Assembly (NCBI GenBank): GCA_029222685.1
Contig: JARHVB010000085.1
Coordinates: 300,296 to 364,295 of the forward strand
Length of the DNA stretch: 64,000 bases
From: Terripilifer ovatus
GTDB taxonomy: Bacteria; Pseudomonadota; Alphaproteobacteria; Rhizobiales; Beijerinckiaceae
Direction: 5' to 3'
Positions 16,182 through 24,409 of this stretch are shown here, in pieces. The notes beneath the pieces were generated by a model. The model worked only from the letters and a program-made list of their open reading frames with translations, made no database searches and was not told the DNA's origin. Positions within the stretch are counted from its first letter, which is position 1, and every line of letters begins with the position of its first letter. A program made the position numbers and the translations under genes.

Positions 16182-17282
16182 ATGAAGCGCACCAAGCCGC
16201 CCTTCCGGGCCGATCACAACGGCAGTCTGCTGCGCACCGCACCGCTGAAGACGGCCAGGGAGAAGCGCGCCGAGAACGCCATTTCCGCCGGCGAGCTCAG
16301 GGAGGTCGAGGACAGTGAAATCGCCAAGATCATCGCCAGGCAGGAAGAGGTCGGCCTGCAGGCGATCACCGACGGCGAATTCCGCCGCAGCTGGTGGCAT
16401 CTCGATTATCTCGAGGGTCTCGACGGCGTCGAGGGCTACCTGATGGATCAGGGCGTGGCCTTTACCGGCATGAATACGCGGCCCAAGGGCGTGCGCGTCA
16501 CCGGCAAGGTCGGCTATTCGAGCCATCCGATGATCGATCATTTCAAATTCGTCCAGGCGCATACGAAGCGCACGGCGAAAATGTGCATTCCTTCGCCCTC
16601 GGCGATCTATGGACGCACCGGCCGCACGGCGGTTCCCGTCAGCGTCTATCCGTCGCTCGACAATTTCTTCGCCGATCTCGGCCAGGCCTATGCGAAATCG
16701 GTCCGCGCCTTCGCCGATGCCGGCTGCCGCTACCTGCAGCTCGACGAGGTTTTCATCGCCATGTTGTGCGATCCGCACTACCGGCAGACCTTAAGCGATC
16801 GTGGCGACGATCCCGATCATCTGGGCAAGTCCTATGCGGATCTCATCAACATGGCCATGTCCGACATTCCCTCCGACATGGTCGTCACCATGCATCTGTG
16901 CCGTGGCAACTACCGCTCGACCTTCATGGGCTCGGGCGGCTATGAGCCGGTGGCCGACCTGCTGTTCAACCGCATCAAGGTGCACGGCTATTTCATGGAA
17001 TATGACAGCGACCGTGCCGGCGGCTTCGAGCCGCTGAAGCTGGCGCCGAAGGACCGCAGCATCGTGCTCGGCCTGGTGACGACAAAGACCGGCAAGCTCG
17101 AATCGAAAGACGACATCAGGCGGCGGATCGACGAAGCGACGAAATACATTCCGCTCGACCAGCTCTGCCTGTCGCCGCAATGCGGCTTCGCCTCGACGGA
17201 GGAGGGCAATACGCTGGCCGAGGACGAACAATGGGCCAAGCTGCGCATGATCGTCGATCTGGCTGGTGAGGTGTGGGGGTGA
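16182..17282 (+). CDS. MetE-like (cobalamin-independent methionine synthase family) protein
   Basis: A 366-residue protein resembling the C-terminal catalytic half of MetE, like B. subtilis YxjG/YxjH or the epoxyalkane:CoM transferase group. Landmarks are RADHNGSLLRT at the N-terminus, GLQAITDGEFRRSWW, the zinc ligands His and Cys in TMHLCRGN, and a third Cys in LSPQCGFAST. It lacks the MetE N-terminal domain, so it is not a standard methionine synthase. GCGGAGG lies upstream of the ATG, and the terminator at 16078 separates it from the preceding operon. Possible roles are thiol or homocysteine methylation or demethylation of a catabolic substrate; the latter would fit methoxy-aromatic catabolism but is speculative. 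Confidence 0.85.
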   Translation: MKRTKPPFRADHNGSLLRTAPLKTAREKRAENAISAGELREVEDSEIAKIIARQEEVGLQAITDGEFRRSWWHLDYLEGLDGVEGYLMDQGVAFTGMNTRPKGVRVTGKVGYSSHPMIDHFKFVQAHTKRTAKMCIPSPSAIYGRTGRTAVPVSVYPSLDNFFADLGQAYAKSVRAFADAGCRYLQLDEVFIAMLCDPHYRQTLSDRGDDPDHLGKSYADLINMAMSDIPSDMVVTMHLCRGNYRSTFMGSGGYEPVADLLFNRIKVHGYFMEYDSDRAGGFEPLKLAPKDRSIVLGLVTTKTGKLESKDDIRRRIDEATKYIPLDQLCLSPQCGFASTEEGNTLAEDEQWAKLRMIVDLAGEVWG

Positions 17283-17300
17283 GTGAAAATGCCTCCAGAA

Positions 17301-17459
17301 GCCCTCATCCTGAGGAGCAACGCTCGCGTTGCGTCTCGAAGGACGAGGGCGTGTGAGGAAGTCATGGTGAGCGCTTTATGTGGGACTGAGTTAGACGCTG
17401 CGGGGTGACGCCCCCGTCCTTCGAGACACACGCTACGCGTGCTCCTCAGGATGAGGGCT
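17301..17459. repeat. Intergenic repeat family B, copy 1
   Basis: Starts GCCCTCATCCTGAGGAGC and ends GCTCCTCAGGATGAGGGC, a perfect 18-bp inverted terminal repeat. Inside are the arms GTCTCGAAGGACG and CGTCCTTCGAGAC. A second full copy is at 30061. Similar elements are common in Bradyrhizobium-type genomes. Confidence 0.85.
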
Positions 17460-17534
17460 CCTGCTGGCCGCAGTGAGCGAATGAAGCCAAGAACGCCGGA
17501 AAGGTGCAGGCTTAAAACAAGTTGGGAGGAAAAG

Positions 17535-18575
17535 ATGCGTTACCATTCGGCAACGGTATTCGGCATTTCATTGATCGCCGCACTGGCAGCGTCCGCCACG
17601 GCCCGGGCGCAGAACGCGGTGGCGGATTTCTATCACGGCAAACAGATCAATCTCGTCATCGCCTCGAGTGCCGGCGGTGGTTATGATCTTTATGGCCGTC
17701 TCGTCGCCCGCTACATCGGCAAATATATTCCCGGCAATCCCAATGTGATTCCATCCAACATGCCTGGCGCCGGCGGCAACACGGCCTCCGCCTACATTGC
17801 CAACATCGCACCCAAGGATGGCTCCGTCATCGGCGCGACGCAGACCGGATCGCTCGTCGATCAGCTCATCAGCGTCAACTCCGCGCTCATCAAGCATGAC
17901 GCGCGTCTGCTCAAATATGTCGGCAGCGCCAATTCGGAAGTCTTCACCTGCCTCGTCAACGCGCAGAGCCCGATCAAATCCTTCGATGAACTGTTCACCA
18001 GGGAGGTGATCCTGGGGACCAGCGGCGGCACCACGCGCGACATGCCCGTGGCGCTGAAGAATATTCTCGGCGCCAAGCTGCGCTTCGTTCACGGCTACCC
18101 CGGCACACGCGAGATCGGGCTGGCGATCGAGAAGAACGAGGTGAGCGGCATCTGCGGCATGGGCTGGACCTCCATCCAGTCGCAGCGCCCCGAATGGTTC
18201 GAGAAAAAACTCGTGCGCGTGCTGGTGCAGGAATCCGCGACCGGCGATCCGGAACTGAACAAGCAGGGCGTGCCGCTGTCGGTGAACTATGCCAAATCGC
18301 CGGAGCAGCGCCAGATGCTTGACCTGCTCTATGCCCAGGGCGTGTTCACGCGACCGTTCATCATGGCGCCGGAAACCCCGCCCGATCGTCTGGCGGCGGT
18401 CAGGGACGCGTTCGTCAAGGCGCTCAAGGACCCGCAGGCGATAGCGGACGCTGAAAAGCAGAAGCTCGTCATCACCATCATCTCCGGCGCCGAGCTGGAA
18501 GACATGGTGCGCAAAATCTATGCGACGCCGGCTTCCTCCATCGCGGCATTGAAGAAAGCGCTCGAAACCGACTGA
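17535..18575 (+). CDS. Bug/TctC-family tripartite tricarboxylate transporter receptor
   Basis: A 346-residue periplasmic receptor. The ATG at 17535 has GGGAGGA upstream; an earlier in-frame ATG would run into repeat B. The signal peptide ends near ATARAQ (residue ~26). The mature chain has the Bug hallmarks INLVIASSAGGGYDLYGRLV, IPGNPNVIPSNMPGAGG and GTREIGLAIEKNEVSG. TctA/TctB membrane partners are absent, which is usual for the many orphan Bug proteins in this group. It lies between the MetE-like gene and the hydroxycinnamoyl-CoA lyase gene, so an aromatic or carboxylate ligand is plausible. A close paralogue is at 25011-26048. Confidence 0.9.
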   Translation: MRYHSATVFGISLIAALAASATARAQNAVADFYHGKQINLVIASSAGGGYDLYGRLVARYIGKYIPGNPNVIPSNMPGAGGNTASAYIANIAPKDGSVIGATQTGSLVDQLISVNSALIKHDARLLKYVGSANSEVFTCLVNAQSPIKSFDELFTREVILGTSGGTTRDMPVALKNILGAKLRFVHGYPGTREIGLAIEKNEVSGICGMGWTSIQSQRPEWFEKKLVRVLVQESATGDPELNKQGVPLSVNYAKSPEQRQMLDLLYAQGVFTRPFIMAPETPPDRLAAVRDAFVKALKDPQAIADAEKQKLVITIISGAELEDMVRKIYATPASSIAALKKALETD

Positions 18576-18650
18576 CGACGATAAGGTCATCGATAAGCTC
18601 TTGCGTCGCTCGGCTCAGGCAATAGAATACGCGCAACCACAAGTTAAAAA

Positions 18651-18666
18651 TGTCCGGACACCGGAC
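18651..18666. promoter_or_regulatory. Palindrome before hydroxycinnamoyl-CoA lyase gene
   Basis: TGTCCGGACA is a perfect 10-bp palindrome overlapping the larger GTCCGG-ACA-CCGGAC repeat, 20 bases upstream of the start codon and just before the AAGGAGG ribosome site. A repressor bound here would block transcription or leader access. The regulator is unknown. Confidence 0.35.
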
Positions 18667-18686
18667 CCAAGGAGGAAATATAAAAC

Positions 18687-19514
18687 ATGTCCGATACGAT
18701 CAATCTCGAAACCGTCAAGATCGAACGTGATGGCGGCGTCACCTTCATCATTCTCAACCGGCCTGAAAAGCGCAACGCCATGAGCCCGCAACTGCACCTC
18801 GACATGTGCGATGCGCTCGACTGGGCCGAGGAAGACGACCAGACCAAGGTCGTCGTCATCACCGGCGCCGGCGGCAATTTCTGCGCCGGCCAGGATCTGA
18901 AGCTTTATTTCCGCGGCACCGAGGACGATCCCAAGGCCCGCACCCGCGCCCGCCGTGCGGCGCATGAATGGCGCTGGAACAAGCTCTCCGCCTTTCCGAA
19001 AGCCACCATTGCCATGGTGCACGGCTATTGCTTTGGCGGCGGTTTCACGCCGGTGATCGCCTGCGATTTCGCCATTGCCGCGGATGACGCGACCTTCGGC
19101 CTCTCGGAAGTCAACTGGGGCATCATCCCCGGCGGCCTCGTCGCCTGGGCGGTGACGGAGGTGCTGGGTTATCGTGACGCGATCTACTATTCCGTCACCG
19201 GCGATCGCTTCAGCGGCAAGGAAGCCTCGACCATGCGCTTCGTCAACAAGTCGGTTCCTGCCGCGCAATTGCGGGAAGCGACGATGGAGCTTGCCCGCAA
19301 GCTGGAGGCCAAGACGCCTGCCGCCGTGCGCTACACCAAGGAGGCGCTGCGCAGCGTGCGCGGGATGAGCAAGGACCAGGCGCTCGACTATCTCAACTGC
19401 AAGAGCGACGCGCTGAAGGGCATGGACCCGGAGAAGGGCCGGGAGAAAGCCATGAAGATGTTCCTCGACGACAAGGTGTTCAAACCCGGCCTGGGCGAAT
19501 TCAAGCGCGCTTGA
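18687..19514 (+). CDS. ech: p-Hydroxycinnamoyl-CoA (feruloyl-CoA) hydratase/lyase
   Basis: A 275-residue crotonase-fold enzyme that hydrates feruloyl- or coumaroyl-CoA and cleaves it to vanillin or 4-hydroxybenzaldehyde plus acetyl-CoA. It follows the known HCHL sequence over its whole length: ILNRPEKRNAMSP, DLKLYFR (Y74), HGYCFGGGF, ATFGLSEVNWGIIPGG (catalytic E141), DYLNCK (Y235), and the diagnostic C-terminus FLDDKVFKPGLGEFKR. The equivalent Pseudomonas residues are Y75, E143 and Y239. AAGGAGG precedes the ATG. A CoA ligase and a vanillin dehydrogenase are not in the window. The Rieske O-demethylase-like gene at 1785-2822 could act later in the same route. Confidence 0.9.
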   Translation: MSDTINLETVKIERDGGVTFIILNRPEKRNAMSPQLHLDMCDALDWAEEDDQTKVVVITGAGGNFCAGQDLKLYFRGTEDDPKARTRARRAAHEWRWNKLSAFPKATIAMVHGYCFGGGFTPVIACDFAIAADDATFGLSEVNWGIIPGGLVAWAVTEVLGYRDAIYYSVTGDRFSGKEASTMRFVNKSVPAAQLREATMELARKLEAKTPAAVRYTKEALRSVRGMSKDQALDYLNCKSDALKGMDPEKGREKAMKMFLDDKVFKPGLGEFKRA

Positions 19515-19522
19515 ACCACGTC

Positions 19523-19671
19523 TGTCATTCCCGACGCGCCGAAGGCGCCTGCCTGCGCGGAGCCGCTTCGGCGAAGGCAGGCGAGCGGGAACCCAGGAGT
19601 CAAAGGCCGCAACATTGTGCCGTCAGATTGCCTCTGGATTCCCGCTCTGCGCTTCGCTTGGCGGGAATGAA
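19523..19671. repeat. Intergenic repeat family A, copy 2
   Basis: Same orientation as copy 1 (TGTCATTCCCGACGCGCC ... TTGGCGGGAATGA). The first hairpin is enlarged by an inserted CCTGCCTGCGCGGAGCCGC-type arm with its complement, making the copy ~34 bases longer. Confidence 0.85.
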
Positions 19672-19740
19672 ACCGAGGTCGAATCTGAAGAACAGAGTAG
19701 GCCTCCGCCTTTCACTTCCAGTCATTTGCTGAGGACAGAC

Positions 19741-21507
19741 ATGCCATCCGACCTCGTGGTGCGACGTGATCATGCAGACGGGCCTCTGGCCCGTCTCACG
19801 ACGACCCTGCGGCTGCGCAACGAACGGACGTTGTTCGTCGTCGTCGTCGGAATCATTCTCGCCGTTCTTGTCCTGCCGCCGCTATGGTTTCTGATCTACG
19901 GCGCGGTGACGGTCACCGATCCCGGCCCCAATGGCGCAACGCGCTTCACTCTGGAGCGCTTCACCTCTCTGGCGTCTCAGCGCGGGGTCATGGACAGCGC
20001 CTGGAACTCGGTCTCGTTCTCGGTGCTGAGCGCGGTCTTCGCCATTCTGATCGGCGGCATCGTCGCCTGGCTGGCCGAGCGGACCAACGCGCCCGGTCGT
20101 GGCATTGCTTATTTCACCACCATTCTCTCGCTTGGCACGCCGTACGTGCTTTACACCAGCGCCTGGCTGCTGCTGCTGGCAAGGTCCGGCCCCATCAACA
20201 CCTGGTGGCGGGATCTCACCGGCGGCACCGGCGTGCTGATCAACGTTTACGGCCTGTTCGGCATGGTGCTGATCGAATCGCTGCTGTGGTCGCCGCTGGT
20301 CTTCCTGCTGCTCGGCGCCACCTTGCGCAATTTCAATCCGGAGCTCGAGGAAGCCGCGAAGATGAGCGGCGCGGGCGCCTTCACCACCGTGCGGCGCATC
20401 ACCATGCGGCTGTCGCTGCCGTCCATTCTCGCCCTCGCCATGCTCGTCTTCATCCGCACCATCGAGGCCTTCGAAGTGCCGGCGCTTGTCGGCCTCCCGG
20501 GCCGCATCCATGTGCTGACGACCGACATTTACGATCTCATGCATCGCACCATGCCGCCCGATCTCGGCCAGGCCAGCGCCCTGTCGGTAATCCTGCTGCT
20601 GCTCGTCGCCATGCTGCTCTATTACTATGGCAAGCTGACGCGCAATGCCGAGCGCTTCGCCACCATCACCGGCAAGAATTTCCGGCCGAACAGGTTCGAT
20701 CTCGGCGCCTGGCGTTATCCGGCGGGGTTCCTGCTCTATTTCTATTTCTTCCTGCTGATCGTTCTGCCGCTGCTCATTCTCGTCTGGGCCTCGCTGCTGC
20801 CGTTCTACCAGACCTTCCGCATGCGGGCGCTGAGCCTGGTCTCGCTGGAGAATTACTATCGCGTGCTGTCGGGGCCGCGCTACATCTCACTGCTGTCGAA
20901 CACCTTCATCATCGCCGTCGCCACGGCCACCGCGACGATGCTGATCGCCTCGCTGACCGCCTGGCTCAGCGTGCGCAAGGCGCCCGGCGCGCGGCTGCTC
21001 GACCAGCTTGCGACGACGCCGCTGGTGTTTCCCGGCATCGTGCTCGGCGTCGGCGTCATGCAGTTCTTCCTCACCCTGCCGGTCGGTCTTTACGGCACGA
21101 TCTGGATCATCACCTGGGCCTTCGTCATCAACTACATGCCCTATGGCGTGCGCTATTCCTATGCTGGCATGCTGCAGGTTCACCGCGAGCTGGAAGAGGT
21201 GGCGTCGGTCTCGGGCGCGGCGCCGGTGACAGGCTTCCGCCGCATCGTCATGCCGCTGCTGGCGCCTTCCGTCATCGCCGGCTGGCTGTTCATCTTCCTG
21301 CTGTCGACGCGCGTGCTGTCGCTGCCGGTGCTGCTCTCGGGCCCGAGTTCTCAGACCATGGCGGTCGCCATGTTCGATCTCTGGGGCAACGGCCAGGGAC
21401 CGGAACTGGCGGCGCTCGGCCTGCTCTGGAGTTTCCTGATGACGGCGATCGCGCTGACGTTCTACTTCGTCGCGCGCCGGTCGGGTGCGGGCGAATACGG
21501 GCGATAG
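19741..21507 (+). CDS. ABC transporter permease, fused two-domain type (iron/thiamine-like)
   Basis: A 588-residue inner-membrane protein with about 12 helices and two binding-protein-dependent permease domains, as in FbpB, AfuB or ThiP. Each half has an EAA loop that contacts the ATPase: EEAAKMSGAGAFTTVRRITM in the first half and EEVASVSGAAPVTGFRRIVM in the second. The ATG at 19741 is chosen because the upstream in-frame region is repeat A sequence. No ATPase or receptor gene is adjacent on either side, so the partners must be encoded elsewhere. The gene is convergent with an epimerase gene; a 7-bp inverted repeat (TAGGCAG/CTGCCTA) spans the stop. Confidence 0.88.
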   Translation: MPSDLVVRRDHADGPLARLTTTLRLRNERTLFVVVVGIILAVLVLPPLWFLIYGAVTVTDPGPNGATRFTLERFTSLASQRGVMDSAWNSVSFSVLSAVFAILIGGIVAWLAERTNAPGRGIAYFTTILSLGTPYVLYTSAWLLLLARSGPINTWWRDLTGGTGVLINVYGLFGMVLIESLLWSPLVFLLLGATLRNFNPELEEAAKMSGAGAFTTVRRITMRLSLPSILALAMLVFIRTIEAFEVPALVGLPGRIHVLTTDIYDLMHRTMPPDLGQASALSVILLLLVAMLLYYYGKLTRNAERFATITGKNFRPNRFDLGAWRYPAGFLLYFYFFLLIVLPLLILVWASLLPFYQTFRMRALSLVSLENYYRVLSGPRYISLLSNTFIIAVATATATMLIASLTAWLSVRKAPGARLLDQLATTPLVFPGIVLGVGVMQFFLTLPVGLYGTIWIITWAFVINYMPYGVRYSYAGMLQVHRELEEVASVSGAAPVTGFRRIVMPLLAPSVIAGWLFIFLLSTRVLSLPVLLSGPSSQTMAVAMFDLWGNGQGPELAALGLLWSFLMTAIALTFYFVARRSGAGEYGR

Positions 21508-21530
21508 GCAGCGGGTGTTCTGTCGACTGC

Positions 21531-22547
21531 CTACCGCCGATTGCCGACTGCCTTATAATCCCGATACCAGTCAACGAACGCCGACACGCCGTCCCGCACG
21601 GTCGTCCGGCAGCGAAAACCGGTCAGCCGTTCGAGAAGGTCGGCATTGGCGAAAGTCGAGGGCACGTCGCCCGGCTGCATGTCCATGTAATTGCGGATCG
21701 CCGTTTTGCCGAGTTTACGTTCGATCTCCTCGATGAATTCGAGCAGGTTGATCGGCGCGCCAAGCCCGATGTTGACGATGCGAAACGGCGCCACTGGCGA
21801 CAGCGACGGGTCGTCCGTCACGTCCGCATGACCCGCCGGCGGCACGCAATCGATCAGCTTCACGATGCCCTCGACGAGATCGGTGACATAGGTGAAGTCG
21901 CGTTCCATCCTGCCGTGGTTGTAGACGTCGATCGGCCGGTCCTTCTCGATGGCGTCGACGAATTTGTAGAGCGCCATGTCGGGCCGCCCCCAGGGGCCGT
22001 AGACGGTGAAGAAGCGGAAGCCGGTGGTCGGAATGTTCCATAGATGCGCGTAGGAATGCGCCATCAGTTCCGAGGCTTTCTTTGTCGCAGCGTACAAAGT
22101 CAGCGGATGGTCGGTGCGCTCCTGTTCGACGAACGGCATCACCTTGTTGGCGCCATAGACAGAGCTGGTCGAGGCGAACAGAAAATGCTTCGCCTTGTGC
22201 AGGCGTGTCATTTCCATGACATTGAATGTGCCGACCAGGTTGGCGTCCACATAGGCGCGCGGATTTTCGATGCTGTAGCGGACACCCGCCTGGGCCGCGA
22301 GATGGATGATCACATCGGGCTTTGCCGCCTCCACCGCAGCAGCCAGCGCGGCATAGTCTTCCAGCATGGCGATGTGCGGGCGAAAGCGGTTCGACCGGAT
22401 CAGGATGTCGTGACGCTGTTCCTTCAGGTGCACGTCATAATAAGGCGTCATCCCGTCGTAACCGTCGACCTGATGGCCGAGTTCCAGCAGGCGTTGCGTC
22501 AGATGAAACCCGATGAACCCGGCCGTGCCCGTCACAAAGACATTCAT
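21531..22547 (-). CDS. UDP-glucuronate 4-epimerase-like NAD-dependent epimerase
   Basis: A 338-residue extended short-chain dehydrogenase acting on UDP-sugars for surface polysaccharide. It has the NAD motif VTGTAGFIGFHL at the N-terminus, DVIIHLAAQAGVRYSIENP, SSVYGANK, the catalytic Y-x3-K in LYAATKK, and FRFFTVYGPWGRPDMA, all typical of the LspL/CapI UDP-glucuronate epimerase group. The ATG at 22547 is preferred; the longer reading to 22610 adds 21 low-complexity residues. It appears monocistronic and no other sugar genes are nearby. Confidence 0.9.
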   Translation of the reverse strand: MNVFVTGTAGFIGFHLTQRLLELGHQVDGYDGMTPYYDVHLKEQRHDILIRSNRFRPHIAMLEDYAALAAAVEAAKPDVIIHLAAQAGVRYSIENPRAYVDANLVGTFNVMEMTRLHKAKHFLFASTSSVYGANKVMPFVEQERTDHPLTLYAATKKASELMAHSYAHLWNIPTTGFRFFTVYGPWGRPDMALYKFVDAIEKDRPIDVYNHGRMERDFTYVTDLVEGIVKLIDCVPPAGHADVTDDPSLSPVAPFRIVNIGLGAPINLLEFIEEIERKLGKTAIRNYMDMQPGDVPSTFANADLLERLTGFRCRTTVRDGVSAFVDWYRDYKAVGNRR

Positions 22548-22802
22548 GCGTCGTCCTGCTCGTGATGCCGCCTGCAGCGCTCCCGATCCTCTTGGATCGG
22601 AAAGACGCACCCCGTCAATTCAGGGAGAGGATTTTCCTCACGCAAACGGTGTCCGTTTCGCTCGAAAATGCTCGTCGCCAGAGACTGGATGACCGGAATT
22701 AACGGATTCTGCCATCGAAGCAAGAACATGATCATTTGCCCGCTGTATCGATCGGGCGTAAAAATCCTTTGCAGTCGCAAATTCGTGCACGGAGGCTGGT
22801 CC

Positions 22803-23249
22803 ATGGCGCAATCCACGCCAAATGTTGAAAAGAATGCCTTCACATTGCGCGGGATGGACCATTTCACCGTGCTCACGACCGACGTGGTAAAAACGCGCGC
22901 CTTCTACGACATGCTCGGCTTTCGCGTCGGGCCGCGTCCGCTCGATCTGCCGGGGCCTGGCCTGTGGTTTTATGTCGGTGAAAAGCCGGTCCTGCACGTC
23001 ATCGGGCCGGTCAAACAGCTCGACCTGAAATGCGGCATGCTCGATCATATGGCGTTTCGCGTCACCGGACTGCGGGCCGCGGCGCGCCTGCTGGAAGAAA
23101 AAGGCGTCAAATATCGCCTGCAGCGCCTCGCCGATCCGTTCGGCGTCTGGCAGATGTTCTTCGAAGACCCCTTCGGCGCGCGGGTCGAGTTCGATTTCGA
23201 CGGTGAGGAGCCCGCGCCTGAGACTTGGCAACCGCCGGTGAAGGCTTGA
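22803..23249 (+). CDS. VOC-superfamily (glyoxalase/extradiol dioxygenase-like) protein
   Basis: A 148-residue single-module VOC protein. Paired beta-alpha-beta-beta-beta units are visible: MDHFTVLTTDVVKTRAFYDM near the start and MLDHMAFRVTGLRAAARLL in the middle. Candidate metal ligands are H in MDHFTV, H in MLDHMAF and E in ARVEFDF. GGAGG lies upstream of the ATG at 22803. VOC proteins include glyoxalases, dioxygenases, isomerases and drug-binding proteins, so function is open. It is followed by repeat A and then the haloacetate dehalogenase gene. Confidence 0.82.
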   Translation: MAQSTPNVEKNAFTLRGMDHFTVLTTDVVKTRAFYDMLGFRVGPRPLDLPGPGLWFYVGEKPVLHVIGPVKQLDLKCGMLDHMAFRVTGLRAAARLLEEKGVKYRLQRLADPFGVWQMFFEDPFGARVEFDFDGEEPAPETWQPPVKA

Positions 23250-23255
23250 CGGATC

Positions 23256-23409
23256 TGTCATTCCCGCCAAGCGAAGCGCAGAGCGGGGAATCCAGAGGCA
23301 ACCGACAACCGGATGTGGCGTTACCCAAGTGGCTCCTGGATTCCCGCTCGCCTGCCTTCGCCGAAGCGGCTCCGCGCAGGCAGGCGCCTGCGACGCGTCG
23401 GGAGTGACA
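23256..23409. repeat. Intergenic repeat family A, copy 3 (inverted)
   Basis: Starts TGTCATTCCCGCCAAGCG and ends GACGCGTCGGGAGTGACA, so it is inverted relative to copies 1 and 2. It has the same enlarged hairpin arm as copy 2 (CCTGCCTTCGCCGAAGC... GCAGGC). Confidence 0.85.
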
Positions 23410-23426
23410 ACGGTTAGGAATTCGCA

Positions 23427-24323
23427 ATGTCACAGCCGGTAGAATTCTTCCCCAGCTTCGCCTCGCATTGGATCGATACGGACGCCGGCAGGATTTTCGC
23501 GCGTAGCGCCGGCAGCGGGCCGCCTCTGGTTCTGCTGCACGGCTTTCCGCAGTCCATGGTCATGTGGCGACGGGTCGCGCCCCTGCTGGCGCAACATTTC
23601 CATGTGGTGGTGATGGACCTGCGCGGTTACGGCTGGTCGTCGGCACCCGACAGCGACAATGGCGAGCTCTATACCAAGCGCATGATGGCGGACGACGTCG
23701 TCCAGGCCATGGAAGACCTCGGCCACATCCGCTTCCGCCTCGCCGGCCACGACAGGGGCGCGCGCCTCGGCTACCGGCTGGCGCTCGATCATCCCGGCCG
23801 TATCGAAAAGCTGGCGCTTCTCGATATTCTGCCGACGGTCGAGGTCTGGAAGAACATCCGTTCTGGCAAGACGCCGGCCGCGCATTGGACATTTCTCTCG
23901 CAGCCGGCGCCGACGCCGGAACATGAGATCGCAGCCCAGGGACCGGATGCCTATTTCGAAGGCCTGATGGCGAAATGGTCGAAGAGCCAGACACTGCAGG
24001 CCTTCGACCGCGCGGCGCTCGAGGCCTATCGCAGCGCCTGGGGGGACACGTCACGCATTCACGCTTTCTGCGAGGATTACCGAGCCGGCGCGGCGCAGGA
24101 TCTGGCGGCCGACGAGGCCGATGTCGCCGCCGGCAGGACGCTCTCCTGTCCGGCGCAGATCCTGTGGGGCAATTTCTATCTCACCGCCAGCGCCCGCACG
24201 CCCCTCGATGTCTGGCGCGCGGGCTTCGCGCCGCAGGCGACAGGCACGGCGATCGATGCCGGTCATTTCCTTGCCGAGGAAAACCCGCAGGCGACCGCCG
24301 AAGCCCTGCTGTCGTTTTTCTAG
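23427..24323 (+). CDS. Haloacetate (fluoroacetate-type) dehalogenase
   Basis: A 298-residue alpha/beta hydrolase. The nucleophile elbow reads AGHDRGARLGYRLALDHP with D109 as nucleophile and R110/R113 as carboxylate-binding residues. The acid D133, base H280 (DAGHFLAEENP), halide pocket H153-W154 (AAHWTF) and Y218 (EDYRAGA), and W184 match one for one the residues described for the Rhodopseudomonas fluoroacetate dehalogenase RPA1163 (D110, R111, R114, D134, H155, W156, W185, Y219, H280). It should therefore hydrolyse fluoro- or chloroacetate to glycolate plus halide. The gene stands alone after repeat A; no haloacid transporter is adjacent. Confidence 0.88.
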   Translation: MSQPVEFFPSFASHWIDTDAGRIFARSAGSGPPLVLLHGFPQSMVMWRRVAPLLAQHFHVVVMDLRGYGWSSAPDSDNGELYTKRMMADDVVQAMEDLGHIRFRLAGHDRGARLGYRLALDHPGRIEKLALLDILPTVEVWKNIRSGKTPAAHWTFLSQPAPTPEHEIAAQGPDAYFEGLMAKWSKSQTLQAFDRAALEAYRSAWGDTSRIHAFCEDYRAGAAQDLAADEADVAAGRTLSCPAQILWGNFYLTASARTPLDVWRAGFAPQATGTAIDAGHFLAEENPQATAEALLSFF

Positions 24324-24409
24324 AGCTTCGCCGAATTGATCCCGATCAACGCCCCTGCACAGGGGCGATGCCAAATGATGCGCATCGGTTGATCGCACGG
24401 AGGCATGTC

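Noticed and set aside
19884..22043. 719-codon plus-strand open frame
   Set aside because: It is a frame shadow of the ABC permease and then antisense to the epimerase; its His/Arg-rich composition is typical of such shadows.
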